Both the position numbers and the translations under genes were made by a program. Shown here one piece after another: positions 51,772-59,757 of a DNA stretch of 64,000 nt (the stretch's first letter is position 1; each line of letters starts with the position of its first letter). Location of the stretch: the NCBI GenBank assembly GCA_965230005.1, contig OZ245934.1, positions 2,418,001 through 2,482,000 of the forward strand, written 5' to 3'. Source of the stretch: SZUA-309 sp965230005 (GTDB lineage Bacteria > Pseudomonadota > Gammaproteobacteria > Pseudomonadales > Azotimanducaceae). Under the pieces are notes generated by a model. It had not been told where the DNA came from and ran no database searches. It was given only the letters and a program-made list of their open reading frames with translations.

Positions 51772-52761
51772 ATGGCCGCTCACGACGTCATGCCCGACAT
51801 CGAGCTCTTTCAACCGGTGACCGTGGAGGATGCCTCCGCCCTCGCCGAACGCCTCGGCAGCCGCGGCTGGATCCTCGCCGGTGGCCAGGACACCTACGGC
51901 TGGCTGAAGGACCGCGCCAAGACGCCGCGGGCCATGGTCGACCTTGCGGCAATTGATGAACTTTCCGGGATCGAGGTGGTGGACGGCGGCCTGCGCATCG
52001 GCGCCATGACCTCCCTGACAGCCATCTCCCGCGATGCCCGGATCCAGGCAGACTATGGTCTCCTGGCGGATGCGGCGGGCAAAGTGGCCAGCCCGCAGAT
52101 CCGCAATCAGGGCACCCTCGGCGGCAATCTCGTCCAGGACACCCGCTGCTGGTACTACCGCCGTGGTCTTTCCTGTTACAGAGCCGGCGGCAACATCTGC
52201 TACGCCGACAGCCCTGAGGGAATGAACCGGGAACACGCCATTTTCGGAGCCAGCCGCTGCGTCGCTGTGAGCCCATCAGATACGGGCACAGCGCTGGTGG
52301 CCCTGGACGCCACCATGGTGGTGCAGAATGGCGACGCCGTGCGCCGGATCCCGGCCGGTGACTTTTTCATCGGCCCCGCGGTAAACATCACCCACATGAC
52401 CGTGCTCCGCCCCGGTGACATTCTCACCGCCGTGGAACTCCCGGCTAGCTGGGCCGGCGCCGAGTTCTATTTCGAGAAGGTGGCAGACCGGAACGTCTGG
52501 GACTTTGCGCTGGTCAGCATTGCCGGTGCCTTCCGAAGCGAGGGCGGTACGATCCGCGATGCCCGGCTGGTCTGCGGCGCCGTGGAGTGTGTGCCGCGAC
52601 GCCTGGAAGCCGTGGAAGCGGCCATCATCGGCAAGCCGCGCAACGAAGAAACAGGTACCGCCGTTGCCGCCCTCGCGAGCCGCGGCGCCAAGCCGCTCAA
52701 CTTCAACCACTTCAAGATTCCGCTCATGGAGAATCTCGTCAAACGGGCCCTCCGTGCCTGA
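51772..52761 (+). CDS. Molybdenum hydroxylase FAD subunit with extra 4Fe-4S motif
   Basis: A 329-aa medium subunit of the xanthine dehydrogenase family: FAD-binding PCMH fold (VEDASALAERL; ILAGGQDTYGWLK; NQGTLGGNL at 112-120) and a CO-dehydrogenase flavoprotein C-terminal domain. Between them an insertion carries four cysteines, C126, C135, C143 and C163 (CWYYRRG; NICYAD). This matches the extra 4Fe-4S cluster known in PaoB and 4-hydroxybenzoyl-CoA reductase. An AAGGAGGGACC ribosome site precedes ATG 51772, 9 nt after the large subunit. Confidence 0.93.
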   Translation: MAAHDVMPDIELFQPVTVEDASALAERLGSRGWILAGGQDTYGWLKDRAKTPRAMVDLAAIDELSGIEVVDGGLRIGAMTSLTAISRDARIQADYGLLADAAGKVASPQIRNQGTLGGNLVQDTRCWYYRRGLSCYRAGGNICYADSPEGMNREHAIFGASRCVAVSPSDTGTALVALDATMVVQNGDAVRRIPAGDFFIGPAVNITHMTVLRPGDILTAVELPASWAGAEFYFEKVADRNVWDFALVSIAGAFRSEGGTIRDARLVCGAVECVPRRLEAVEAAIIGKPRNEETGTAVAALASRGAKPLNFNHFKIPLMENLVKRALRA

Positions 52762-52782
52762 GCTTCCGGGAGAGTAGCAAAA

Positions 52783-53541
52783 ATGGAACTGGTGACTGTC
52801 CGCGAAGACGTCTGGGGCCGGGAGGTCATGTTAGGGATCTCCTGGGATCTGCTCTGGGTCGTGCTGGCGCTCACCGGCGCCGCCATCATCCTGCACCTGC
52901 TGATCATGGCGTTTCTCTCCAAGGCTCCGCGCCCGTCCGCGGAAGGCGCACATATCGAACGCCACGCCGGCATCGATCGCGGCTTTCACTGGATCATGGC
53001 CATCAGCGTATTTGTGCTCCTGTTCACCGGGGTCCTGCCGATCGTCGGCGTCGATTTCGAGTGGCTCACGATCCACTGGGTGGCCGGTCTGATTCTCACC
53101 GGCGCCGTCGTCTTTCACGTGATCCGGGCCATTTTCTGGCAGCGGCCAAAGGACATGTGGGTTGCCGGGCGCGACTTCAAGGAACCCTTCGACGAGAGCC
53201 TGAAGCCCGGTAAGTATTCGCTGGCTCAGAAAGGCATGCACCACGCCATGACCGTGCTCGTGCTGCTGGTGATCGGCACCGGCATCGCGCTCTTCGCGGT
53301 CATGGATACCCCCTGGTGGACACGATCCAACGCCCTCGACGAGGCCACCCTGGGCTGGATGTTCATGCTGCATGGCGCCTCGACCCTCGGCCTCATCGGT
53401 CTCACGGCGCTGCACGTTTATTTCGCCGTGCGCCCGGAGAAACGCTTCTACACCCGCTCGATGATTTCCGGCTGGATTTCCGAAGACGAACACCGCAGCA
53501 ATCACGACCCTGGTCGCTGGTCCCCGGACCAGAGCACCTGA
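52783..53541 (+). CDS. Membrane cytochrome b subunit (FdhI/cytochrome b561-like)
   Basis: A 252-aa protein with an N-terminal anchor (LLWVVLALTGAAIILHLLIM) and four-helix diheme cytochrome b features like formate dehydrogenase gamma. Histidines sit in HAGIDRGFHWIMA, LTIHWVAGL, VVFHVIRA, GMHHAM, LHGAST and LHVYF. It is 21 nt downstream of the FAD subunit. It should pass electrons between the periplasmic enzyme and the quinone pool, so no soluble acceptor is needed (inference). AGAG ribosome site before ATG 52783. Confidence 0.9.
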   Translation: MELVTVREDVWGREVMLGISWDLLWVVLALTGAAIILHLLIMAFLSKAPRPSAEGAHIERHAGIDRGFHWIMAISVFVLLFTGVLPIVGVDFEWLTIHWVAGLILTGAVVFHVIRAIFWQRPKDMWVAGRDFKEPFDESLKPGKYSLAQKGMHHAMTVLVLLVIGTGIALFAVMDTPWWTRSNALDEATLGWMFMLHGASTLGLIGLTALHVYFAVRPEKRFYTRSMISGWISEDEHRSNHDPGRWSPDQST

Positions 53542-53542
53542 G

Positions 53543-53893
53543 GTGGACGCCGAAATCGAGGCGGTGGAAACCGCCTATGAGTTTCTCCTCGCTTACGCAG
53601 CACAGGGACGGGAAGACGACGCCGACGGTCCCCTGCGCAGGGCCCGGGATGTGTTGCAGGAGCTCGACGACGCCCTCGGCGCCATCGAGACCGCCCTCGA
53701 TGGTTCGGAACCTTTTCATCGTGTCCTCGCCGAGGACATCGAAAAAACCCGTCTGGCGCTGGCGCTGGTACTGAAACAACCGCGTGTTTCGAGCGAGCTC
53801 GTCGACAATCTCAACGCGTCCATGCACCTGCGGGCCGTGCTGACGGACCTCTTCCTGCTGAGCGAAGCCGCCCGGATCCAATCGTCGCCGTGA
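53543..53893 (+). CDS. Small helical hypothetical protein in the molybdenum hydroxylase operon
   Basis: A 116-aa acidic, all-helical protein with no cysteines and no membrane segment (VETAYEFLLAYAAQG; RRARDVLQELDDALGAIETAL). GTG 53543 begins one base after the cytochrome b stop, and its end overlaps the next gene by GTGA. Unrecognised; an assembly or regulatory role is only a guess from position. It resembles coiled-coil helper proteins in shape, not in sequence. Confidence 0.75.
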   Translation: MDAEIEAVETAYEFLLAYAAQGREDDADGPLRRARDVLQELDDALGAIETALDGSEPFHRVLAEDIEKTRLALALVLKQPRVSSELVDNLNASMHLRAVLTDLFLLSEAARIQSSP

Positions 53894-54387
53894 AAATCTG
53901 GCTCATCCGTCACGCGAAGTCCGATTGGGGTGATCCAGGGCTTCGCGACTTCGATCGACCGCTGAACAAGCGCGGGCGCCGAGACGGCCCCCTGATGGCC
54001 CACTGGCTCGCGGAGCAATCGGATCCGGCCAGCTGGATCTGGACCAGCACAGCGGCCCGGGCACTGGCGACCTCGGCCTTCGTCAGCGAAGGCTTTCAGG
54101 TGCCCGAGACTCAGGTGGTCGGCACGGAGGAGCTCTATCACGCTGATCCGGAGACGCTCCTCGACGTGCTCCGCCGAACCCCAAGCGAGGTCGAAAGCGT
54201 GGCGCTGGTTGCGCATAACCCCGGGCTGACCTGGCTCGGCAACAGCCTCGGTCGTGAGCGGGTCACGGTAAACGTCCCCACCTTCGGGGTAATGCGTTTT
54301 GACCATCCGGGCAGCTGGGTAGAGCTCGCGGAAGGCCGCGCCACCCTCGATTTCTTCGAGGGACCGAAGAGCCTGGCGGAGCGCTGA
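53890..54387 (+). CDS. sixA: Histidine phosphatase family protein, SixA-like
   Basis: A 165-aa phosphoglycerate-mutase-like phosphatase. The phosphohistidine motif is LIRHAKSDWGDP (R7, H8). The second His is in LVAHNPGLTWLGN. SixA acts on phosphohistidine of phosphotransfer proteins such as ArcB and the nitrogen PTS. Length and RHAKSDW fit SixA. GTG start overlapping the previous stop. Its inclusion with the molybdenum hydroxylase genes may be incidental read-through. Confidence 0.87.
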   Translation: MKIWLIRHAKSDWGDPGLRDFDRPLNKRGRRDGPLMAHWLAEQSDPASWIWTSTAARALATSAFVSEGFQVPETQVVGTEELYHADPETLLDVLRRTPSEVESVALVAHNPGLTWLGNSLGRERVTVNVPTFGVMRFDHPGSWVELAEGRATLDFFEGPKSLAER

Positions 54388-54401
54388 GCACCGCTTCCTC
54401 T

Positions 54402-55079
54402 TCAGGGGGCGCTCAGCCTGAGCAGCAGCTTCAGGCGCCAGAGCCAGATCGCAAGAATCACCGCGGCCGCGAGGACCAGGGCAGGACCACCAAAACCAAG
54501 GACGATGAAGTCGTAGACGCCGTGCGCGAAAGCGGCGGCAAGGAGCCAGACCGCCGCGGCCGCGACAAAGGACCGCCCTTCGAGCTTCGCCTTTCCGACC
54601 CGATAGCCCCAGATTGACGCAAAGGCCATGTGCACGACCGGCGCCGCAAAGCCCCGGGCTACCACTTCCGCCGAGGAAAGCAGTGGCAGGTAGGAGAGGT
54701 TCTCCACGGCAGCAAAGCCGAGACCGATGAAGGAGGCATAAACAATGCCATCCACGGGCTCATCGAAGTCTTTGAAGTGAATGATCAGGCACAGGAACGG
54801 GAGGAACTTAGCGAACTCCTCGAGAAGACCGATGCCAAGAAAGGCATAGGTAAAAAGCCCAAGGCGATCTTCGCGGGCGAGCACCAGCGCGTCGAAACGA
54901 AGCCCCAGGCGGCCCAGAAGCTCATAGCCGAAGCCGGCAAGCAGCGACGCGCCAGCACCGAGGAGGAGCGCGAAGAGCAGCCTGGCGACGGGTTCCGGGC
55001 GGTGTCGGTCGTGGTAGTAGTGATAGGCCGCCCAGAACAGCACAGGGATCAGCCCACCGGCGAAGAGCAGCGGCAGCAT
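54402..55079 (-). CDS. PrsW-family intramembrane metalloprotease
   Basis: A 225-aa polytopic protein of the PrsW/CPBP-like glutamic group. The key EExxK is present (LLEEFAKFLPF, E87, E88), followed by VDGIVYASFIGLGFAAVENL (E126), VVHMAFASIWGY (H150) and AFAHGVYDFI, which are the remaining conserved blocks. PrsW in Bacillus cleaves the anti-sigma factor RsiW; targets here are unknown. It is 3 nt downstream of an RNA methyltransferase gene. It converges on sixA. Confidence 0.88.
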   Translation of the reverse strand: MLPLLFAGGLIPVLFWAAYHYYHDRHRPEPVARLLFALLLGAGASLLAGFGYELLGRLGLRFDALVLAREDRLGLFTYAFLGIGLLEEFAKFLPFLCLIIHFKDFDEPVDGIVYASFIGLGFAAVENLSYLPLLSSAEVVARGFAAPVVHMAFASIWGYRVGKAKLEGRSFVAAAAVWLLAAAFAHGVYDFIVLGFGGPALVLAAAVILAIWLWRLKLLLRLSAP

Positions 55080-55082
55080 GGC

Positions 55083-55994
55083 TCAGTCTTTGCCGACCCG
55101 GGCGAGAAAGAAGCCGTCGTAGACATGATCCGGGAGGATGCGACGGCAGTCGCCAAGGCTGACATCCAACGTGCGCTGCCCCCAGGCCTTGAGGCCCGGT
55201 CGTCCCGGTGTTCCGGTCAGCGGCAGCAGCCGGGCCGCCGGCTCCGCATCCAGGAGGTAGTCGACGATGAGTTCGCACTCTTCCGGAGCGAAAGAACAGG
55301 TGCAGTAGAGCATCTCCCCTCCGGGTCGCAGCGCCGCGAAGGCCGAGCGGATCAGGCCTCGCTGCTTGCGTGCGGCCTCTTTGACTTTGCGCGGTTTCCA
55401 ATGCATGTAGCTGCCGGGATCGTCCAGGCGGATGCGCGCTTCGGATGAACAGGGCGCGTCGAGCAGCACCCGGTCGAAGCGCTCCGGGACCTTCCGACCG
55501 ATGCTGCGACCATCGGCGAGATAGGCCTGCACATTGCGAACTCCACAGCGGTCGAGATTGGCCCGCATACGGTGGAAGCGCCCTTTGACCGCTTCCACCG
55601 CGGCAATACGTCCACCGTTGTGCATGGCAATGGCGAGGAGCAGCGTCTTTCCACCCGGTGCCGCTGCAAGATCAAGCACCTCCATGGAGTCGTCGACGCC
55701 AAGCGCCCGCGCCGCCAGCACGCTGGAAGGATTAATCGGGTAGACGTGCCCTGCCGTCACCGCTGGTGCCTCGAGGAGCATCGCCCGGTCGGCAGCGGGC
55801 ACGACGAAACAGCCCGTCAGCCCGGGCAGCGGCCTACCCGGATTGTCAAAAACGGCCGATACCAGGGGATTCAGCACAAAGGCCGTGTCTTTCGGCGCCC
55901 GAAAAGTCTCCACGATCTGCATCGCCGTCGCCTCGTCGTAGGTCTCCTCGAGGCGCACAAGGAGCGCGTCGAGGCTCGTGGGCAGGTCCGTCAC
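55083..55994 (-). CDS. RsmB/NOP-family RNA (cytosine-5) methyltransferase
   Basis: A 303-aa SAM-dependent m5C RNA methyltransferase. SAM motif I is DLAAAPGGKT, the motif IV cysteine is in LLDAPCSSEARI, and the motif VI nucleophile is in MLYCTCSFAPEECE. It has only the catalytic core plus an N-terminal segment, shorter than RsmF, and the rRNA or tRNA target cannot be told. GTG 55994 (VTDLPTSL) is my chosen start; the frame is open to 56135 without a good ribosome site. Divergent from the small membrane protein gene at 56155. Confidence 0.88.
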   Translation of the reverse strand: MTDLPTSLDALLVRLEETYDEATAMQIVETFRAPKDTAFVLNPLVSAVFDNPGRPLPGLTGCFVVPAADRAMLLEAPAVTAGHVYPINPSSVLAARALGVDDSMEVLDLAAAPGGKTLLLAIAMHNGGRIAAVEAVKGRFHRMRANLDRCGVRNVQAYLADGRSIGRKVPERFDRVLLDAPCSSEARIRLDDPGSYMHWKPRKVKEAARKQRGLIRSAFAALRPGGEMLYCTCSFAPEECELIVDYLLDAEPAARLLPLTGTPGRPGLKAWGQRTLDVSLGDCRRILPDHVYDGFFLARVGKD

Positions 55995-56154
55995 CGGAAG
56001 AATCTGGAGCTGGTGCACATGGCCATCGCAGTATGCCGACCCGGATGGCAGGCGCCTAGCAGCGGCGGATTTTCCCGGGCCACGGCGGTGCTGGACTCCA
56101 TGCCGCACTGCCGGTATACCTGTGCCCCTTGCCACTCAGAGGATGCTTACGCTC

Positions 56155-56388
56155 ATGGGATTCTTCTCGTTTCTCGTTCTCCTGGCCATTGCCTACCTGC
56201 TCTGGCGCGTGACCGATCAGCTCCCGGATCTGATCTTCCGCATGAGCGAGATCCAGCGCGACGTGGCCGAGCTGCGGCGGGCTCTGGCCAGTCAGGAGGC
56301 CGCCCCGGAAGCCAGCAGCGCGGCCCCGAGCGCGCCAGCGGCCGCGGAAGCCCCTGCCCCGTCCAGCGATTCGGACGGCACCAGCTAG
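56155..56388 (+). CDS. Small single-TM hypothetical protein
   Basis: A 77-aa protein: one N-terminal TM (FFSFLVLLAIAYLLWRV), a short amphipathic coiled coil (FRMSEIQRDVAELRRALAS) and an Ala/Pro/Ser tail (EASSAAPSAPAAAEAPAP). Predicted N-in bitopic inner-membrane protein. AGAGGA lies 11 nt before ATG 56155; ATG 56143 overlaps that site and is less likely. No family recognised. It precedes another unknown membrane protein by 7 nt. Confidence 0.7.
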   Translation: MGFFSFLVLLAIAYLLWRVTDQLPDLIFRMSEIQRDVAELRRALASQEAAPEASSAAPSAPAAAEAPAPSSDSDGTS

Positions 56389-56395
56389 CAACACC

Positions 56396-57172
56396 TTGGG
56401 TAACCGGCGACCTGATTGGCGGATCTGGCTGGGGCTGGGTCTTACGCTGGCCTGGCTGTTGCTCGGCGGCCTGCACATTTCCCAGGACATCGGCTGGCGC
56501 AACTTCTCCAGCCTGTCGGCCGCGGAGCTCGGTAATTTCCTAGAAGGCGCCTTCGCTCCGCTCGCCTTTCTCTGGCTCGTGATCGGCTACTTCCTGCAGA
56601 AGAAAGAGCTCGAGCAGAACACGCTCGCCCTGCAGGCCCAATCCGAGAAGATGGCGGAGACCGAGTTTCACGCCCGTCAGGAAGCGTTTCTGCAGGTCTA
56701 TCGTGCCGTGCGCGCGCAGCTGGGGAGCATCGCGGGATTTCTTTATATCTCCAGCCAGAGCGCCCAGGCAGATGGGCGCGTGACCAACGACGAGCAGAGC
56801 CGGCTGTTCGGCAAATCAGGCCAGGATCCGGAGCTTTTTTCCCGACGTATGCTGGAAGCGAACTTCTCCCTGGCGGACGACCCCCAGGCGCAGTTCGACC
56901 TGTTTTATGGCACCCCGATCCGCGCCCGGCACTCGAACAGCTTCATCTACACCTTCGAACGTCTCGTCGCCCGCGCCGAGGCCGTGGATCCGGATCAGAT
57001 GATTCGCGATGCGCTGCTCACCGGCGGGCACGGCCTGGTCTACTCCATCGCCAAGCGGTTCCAGCACGAGGCACCGCCGGAGCTTGCCGACTATCGACAG
57101 ACTGGACTCTATTTCGCTTTCACACCCGCCAACCTGGATCCCCTCGCAGAAGCACCAAGGAAATCCGCATGA
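56396..57172 (+). CDS. Hypothetical membrane protein with coiled coil
   Basis: A 258-aa protein with two TMs (WLGLGLTLAWLLLGGLHIS and FAPLAFLWLVIGYFLQ) separated by the loop NFLEGAF. A coiled coil (KKELEQNTLALQAQSEKMAE) and a soluble alpha/beta C-terminal part with many aromatic residues follow. The NFLEGAFAPLAFLWLVIGYF arrangement recurs in uncharacterised inner-membrane proteins of proteobacteria, in my memory without assigned function. TTG 56396 is the only start that includes the first TM. Overlaps the MBL gene by ATGA. Confidence 0.75.
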   Translation: MGNRRPDWRIWLGLGLTLAWLLLGGLHISQDIGWRNFSSLSAAELGNFLEGAFAPLAFLWLVIGYFLQKKELEQNTLALQAQSEKMAETEFHARQEAFLQVYRAVRAQLGSIAGFLYISSQSAQADGRVTNDEQSRLFGKSGQDPELFSRRMLEANFSLADDPQAQFDLFYGTPIRARHSNSFIYTFERLVARAEAVDPDQMIRDALLTGGHGLVYSIAKRFQHEAPPELADYRQTGLYFAFTPANLDPLAEAPRKSA

Positions 57173-58044
57173 ACTCACCGTCGCTGAGCCTTCTCCGCAC
57201 GGCGCTGCTCGCCGCGCTCGTCGGTTTCGCGCCGCTTATGCAGGCCGGACCTGCTGACAGATTTGCCAACGTGGAGGTCAAGGCAGAGCCGGTGAGCGGC
57301 TCCGTTTACATGCTGACCGGCGCCGGCGGCAATATCGGCGTCTCCGTAGGCGAAGACGGTACGCTGATCATCGACGATCAGTTCGCCCCCCTCGCAGACC
57401 GGATCCAGGCTGCGCTGGACGGCCTCGGCGGCGGCAAGCCACGGCTGGTGCTCAACACGCACTTCCACGGAGACCATAGCGGCAGCAACGCCCACTTCGG
57501 CGAAACCGGCACCATCATCGCGCACGACAACGTGCGTATCCGACTGGTCGACGGCGAGATGGCGCGTTCCGGCCTGCCGCTCGTGACCTACGACGACGAC
57601 ATCAACGTGCACTTCAACGACGAAGCCATTCAGGTCATGCACCTGCCGACGGGGCATACGGACGGCGACAGCGTCGTCTGGTTCAAAACCGCGAAGGTCA
57701 TCCACATGGGGGATCTGCTTTTCGTGGACCGCTTTCCCTTCATTGATGTAGACAGCGGCGGCAGCGTCAGCGGTTTCCTGCGCAACCTGGAAACGGTGCT
57801 CGACATGGTCCCCGAGGATACGCAAGTGATCCCGGGGCACGGCCCTCTCACGGACGTTTCCGCCATCGCCAGCAGCATCGAGATGATTCGCGCGACCCGG
57901 GCGATTGTCGCGGAGCGGGTCGGCGAAGGGATGTCGGCCGCCGCCATCATCGAGCAGGGCCTCGGTACGGAGTGGGCAAGCTACGGCACGGGCTTCATCA
58001 ACGAGGAACGCTGGATTCAGATGCTGCTCACGGATTTCCGGTGA
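57169..58044 (+). CDS. Periplasmic MBL-fold metallohydrolase
   Basis: A 291-aa secreted beta-lactamase-fold hydrolase. Signal peptide at 1-26 (LLRTALLAALVGFAPLMQA). The metal motif THFHGDHSG has H98, H100, D102 and H103, with further ligands in LPTGHTDGDS, MGDLLFVD and VIPGHGPLT. No hydrolase class can be read off; it is the subclass B3-like or quinoprotein relay type. Coupled to the unknown membrane protein upstream (ATGA) and to the PdxH-like gene downstream (GTGA). Confidence 0.9.
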   Translation: MNSPSLSLLRTALLAALVGFAPLMQAGPADRFANVEVKAEPVSGSVYMLTGAGGNIGVSVGEDGTLIIDDQFAPLADRIQAALDGLGGGKPRLVLNTHFHGDHSGSNAHFGETGTIIAHDNVRIRLVDGEMARSGLPLVTYDDDINVHFNDEAIQVMHLPTGHTDGDSVVWFKTAKVIHMGDLLFVDRFPFIDVDSGGSVSGFLRNLETVLDMVPEDTQVIPGHGPLTDVSAIASSIEMIRATRAIVAERVGEGMSAAAIIEQGLGTEWASYGTGFINEERWIQMLLTDFR

Positions 58045-58610
58045 CCGACCCTCTGGCTTCGCTGGCGGTGGACCGGGAGCGGGCCCGCGAGCTTCAGGAT
58101 CCCTGTGCAGGCCTCTGCACCCTCGCCAACGTCGACGCCGCCGGTTATCCGGATGCACGGACCCTGGTATTGAGGGAACTGGAGGGTCGCCTCGCCGTCT
58201 TCGTGAACGCAACGAGCCCGAAGTTTACCGCCCTCGGTCGCGTCAGCGTCGTGGTCTGGCTGCCATCGCTGAACCTGCAGTACCGGCTCCGGGCCGAAAC
58301 CAGCGCCGTTCCATCGGAACTGGTCGCCGAGAGCTGGCAGTTCCGACCGGACGCCCCGAAACGCATGGACTGGCTCTACGCCCTCCGGCAGCCGCAGAGC
58401 TCGGAGATCGCAGACCGGGCAACGCTGCTCGAGACGCTCGAGGCACTGCCTCTGCCGGACCCGCTCGTCGCTCCGGACTCAGCTCAGGGGCTCTATCTCG
58501 AGGTGGCGGAGGTCGACCGCCTCGACCTCAATCAGGCAAACGGCGTCCACGACCGGCGCCGTTACTGGCTGAACGGAGGCCGATGGCACGAAGCCGTGCT
58601 GGTGCCTTGA
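58041..58610 (+). CDS. pdxH: Pyridoxamine 5'-phosphate oxidase (PdxH-like)
   Basis: A 189-aa FMN split-barrel protein. The PdxH signature is in pieces: AAGYPDARTLVLRELEGRLAVFVN gives the FMN/PLP-binding RTLVLRxL, and the C-terminal RRRYWLNGGRWHEAVLVP ends like PdxH. It is shorter than E. coli PdxH (218 aa) at the N-terminus, so a relative with other specificity is possible. GTG 58041 overlaps the MBL stop. Vitamin B6 salvage would support the PLP enzymes hisC and the aminotransferase elsewhere in the window. Confidence 0.8.
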   Translation: MTDPLASLAVDRERARELQDPCAGLCTLANVDAAGYPDARTLVLRELEGRLAVFVNATSPKFTALGRVSVVVWLPSLNLQYRLRAETSAVPSELVAESWQFRPDAPKRMDWLYALRQPQSSEIADRATLLETLEALPLPDPLVAPDSAQGLYLEVAEVDRLDLNQANGVHDRRRYWLNGGRWHEAVLVP

Positions 58611-58612
58611 AG

Positions 58613-58654
58613 CACGACCGCTGAGCTGAGAGACGCGACTGCTGAGCTGAGCGC
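58613..58654. repeat. Two-copy 21-nt tandem repeat between pdxH and metR
   Basis: Units at 58613-58633 and 58634-58654 share the core CGCTGAGCTGAG / TGCTGAGCTGAG preceded by CGAC; a third CGAC begins a partial copy that runs into the metR stop. The gap between the convergent genes is only 49 nt, so the repeat fills it. Confidence 0.6.
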
Positions 58655-58659
58655 GCGAC

Positions 58660-59586
58660 CTAAAGATCGGCGGTGACGATCCCGATCAGGTTCTTGAAGC
58701 ACGTCCGCTTGGCCACGTCGACGAAACCTTCGATGAAGGCGGCGCTGGCTTCGTCTTTGCGCACAGCCGCATAAAGGGTCGGCCAGATGCCTTCTTCGCC
58801 GAGGGATTTCACCACCACGTACTCACGTTCCTGATACTCGTGCAGCGCCCAGTTCGGCAGACAGGCTACACCGCGGCCGCTTGCAACGAGCTGGATCATC
58901 ATGGTGGTCAGTTCCGCGTTCCGCACCGCCGCAGGCTCAACGCCCGCGGGGTCGAGGAAGGAGGTGAAGATGTCCAGCCGGCTGCGATCCACCGGGTAGG
59001 CGATGAGCGTTTCTCCGACCAGATCCTCCGGCTCCACCCACGGGCGCTCGACGAGATCGTGATCGCGGGCCACTGCCAGCTCCGCCTCGTAGCTGAATAG
59101 CGGCAGATACTCGAGACCGAGGTCGTCGATGGGATCGGCAGTGATGACCAGATCGAGATCACCCCGGGAGAGTGCGGGCAGCGGTGCGAAGTGGAAGCCG
59201 CTGGAGATATCGAGCTCCACGTCCGGCCAGTGTTCCCGGTACTCGTTGATGGCCGGCAGCAACCACTCGAAGCAGCTGTGACACTCAATGGCCATGAAGA
59301 TACGCCCGGACTCCCCGCCGGCAAGGCGGGCAAGATCCTGCTCGGTGCTGTGCACGGACGGCAGCACTTCGTCGGCGAGTTTCAAAAGCCGTTTGCCCGC
59401 CGGCGTGAACCTGACCGGTCGCGTTTTCCTGATGAACAGCGAACAGCCGAGCCGGGTCTCCAGGTCCTTGATCTGGTGGGAGAGGGCCGACTGCGTGAGA
59501 AACACGCGATCCGCCGCCTCGACCAGGCTGCCCGTGTCGCGGAGCGCAACGAGGGTTTTCAAATGGCGGAGCTCAAGATGTGACAT
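58660..59586 (-). CDS. metR: LysR-family regulator MetR
   Basis: A 308-aa activator of methionine genes that senses homocysteine. The N-terminal winged HTH (LKTLVALRDTGSLVEAADRV; TQSALSHQIKDLETRLG) is followed by a MetR-type effector domain with the diagnostic AIECHSCFEWLLPAI, YPVDRSRLDIF and LPNWAL segments, very close in pattern to E. coli MetR. No metE, metF or other met gene is in the window. It is divergent from the HD phosphohydrolase (171-nt gap), not from metE as in enterobacteria. Confidence 0.93.
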   Translation of the reverse strand: MSHLELRHLKTLVALRDTGSLVEAADRVFLTQSALSHQIKDLETRLGCSLFIRKTRPVRFTPAGKRLLKLADEVLPSVHSTEQDLARLAGGESGRIFMAIECHSCFEWLLPAINEYREHWPDVELDISSGFHFAPLPALSRGDLDLVITADPIDDLGLEYLPLFSYEAELAVARDHDLVERPWVEPEDLVGETLIAYPVDRSRLDIFTSFLDPAGVEPAAVRNAELTTMMIQLVASGRGVACLPNWALHEYQEREYVVVKSLGEEGIWPTLYAAVRKDEASAAFIEGFVDVAKRTCFKNLIGIVTADL

Positions 59587-59757
59587 GAAACCTGCTCATC
59601 AGATTCGCATACAACTTGCAGATGATTCAAGATGGCTCAAGATTCTACGGGCCTGCGAGATCCATGACCACCGCGTGACCCCAGGAAAAATGAGGCCCAG
59701 CGCACGTTGAGGGCTCGACGCTCCGACTACACTAGTGTGACTGCTGTTGGATGACTC

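Noticed and set aside
50740..52236. 498-aa open frame on the minus strand
   Set aside because: Antisense to the well-supported Mo and FAD subunit genes; no family resemblance. It is a by-product of high third-position GC.
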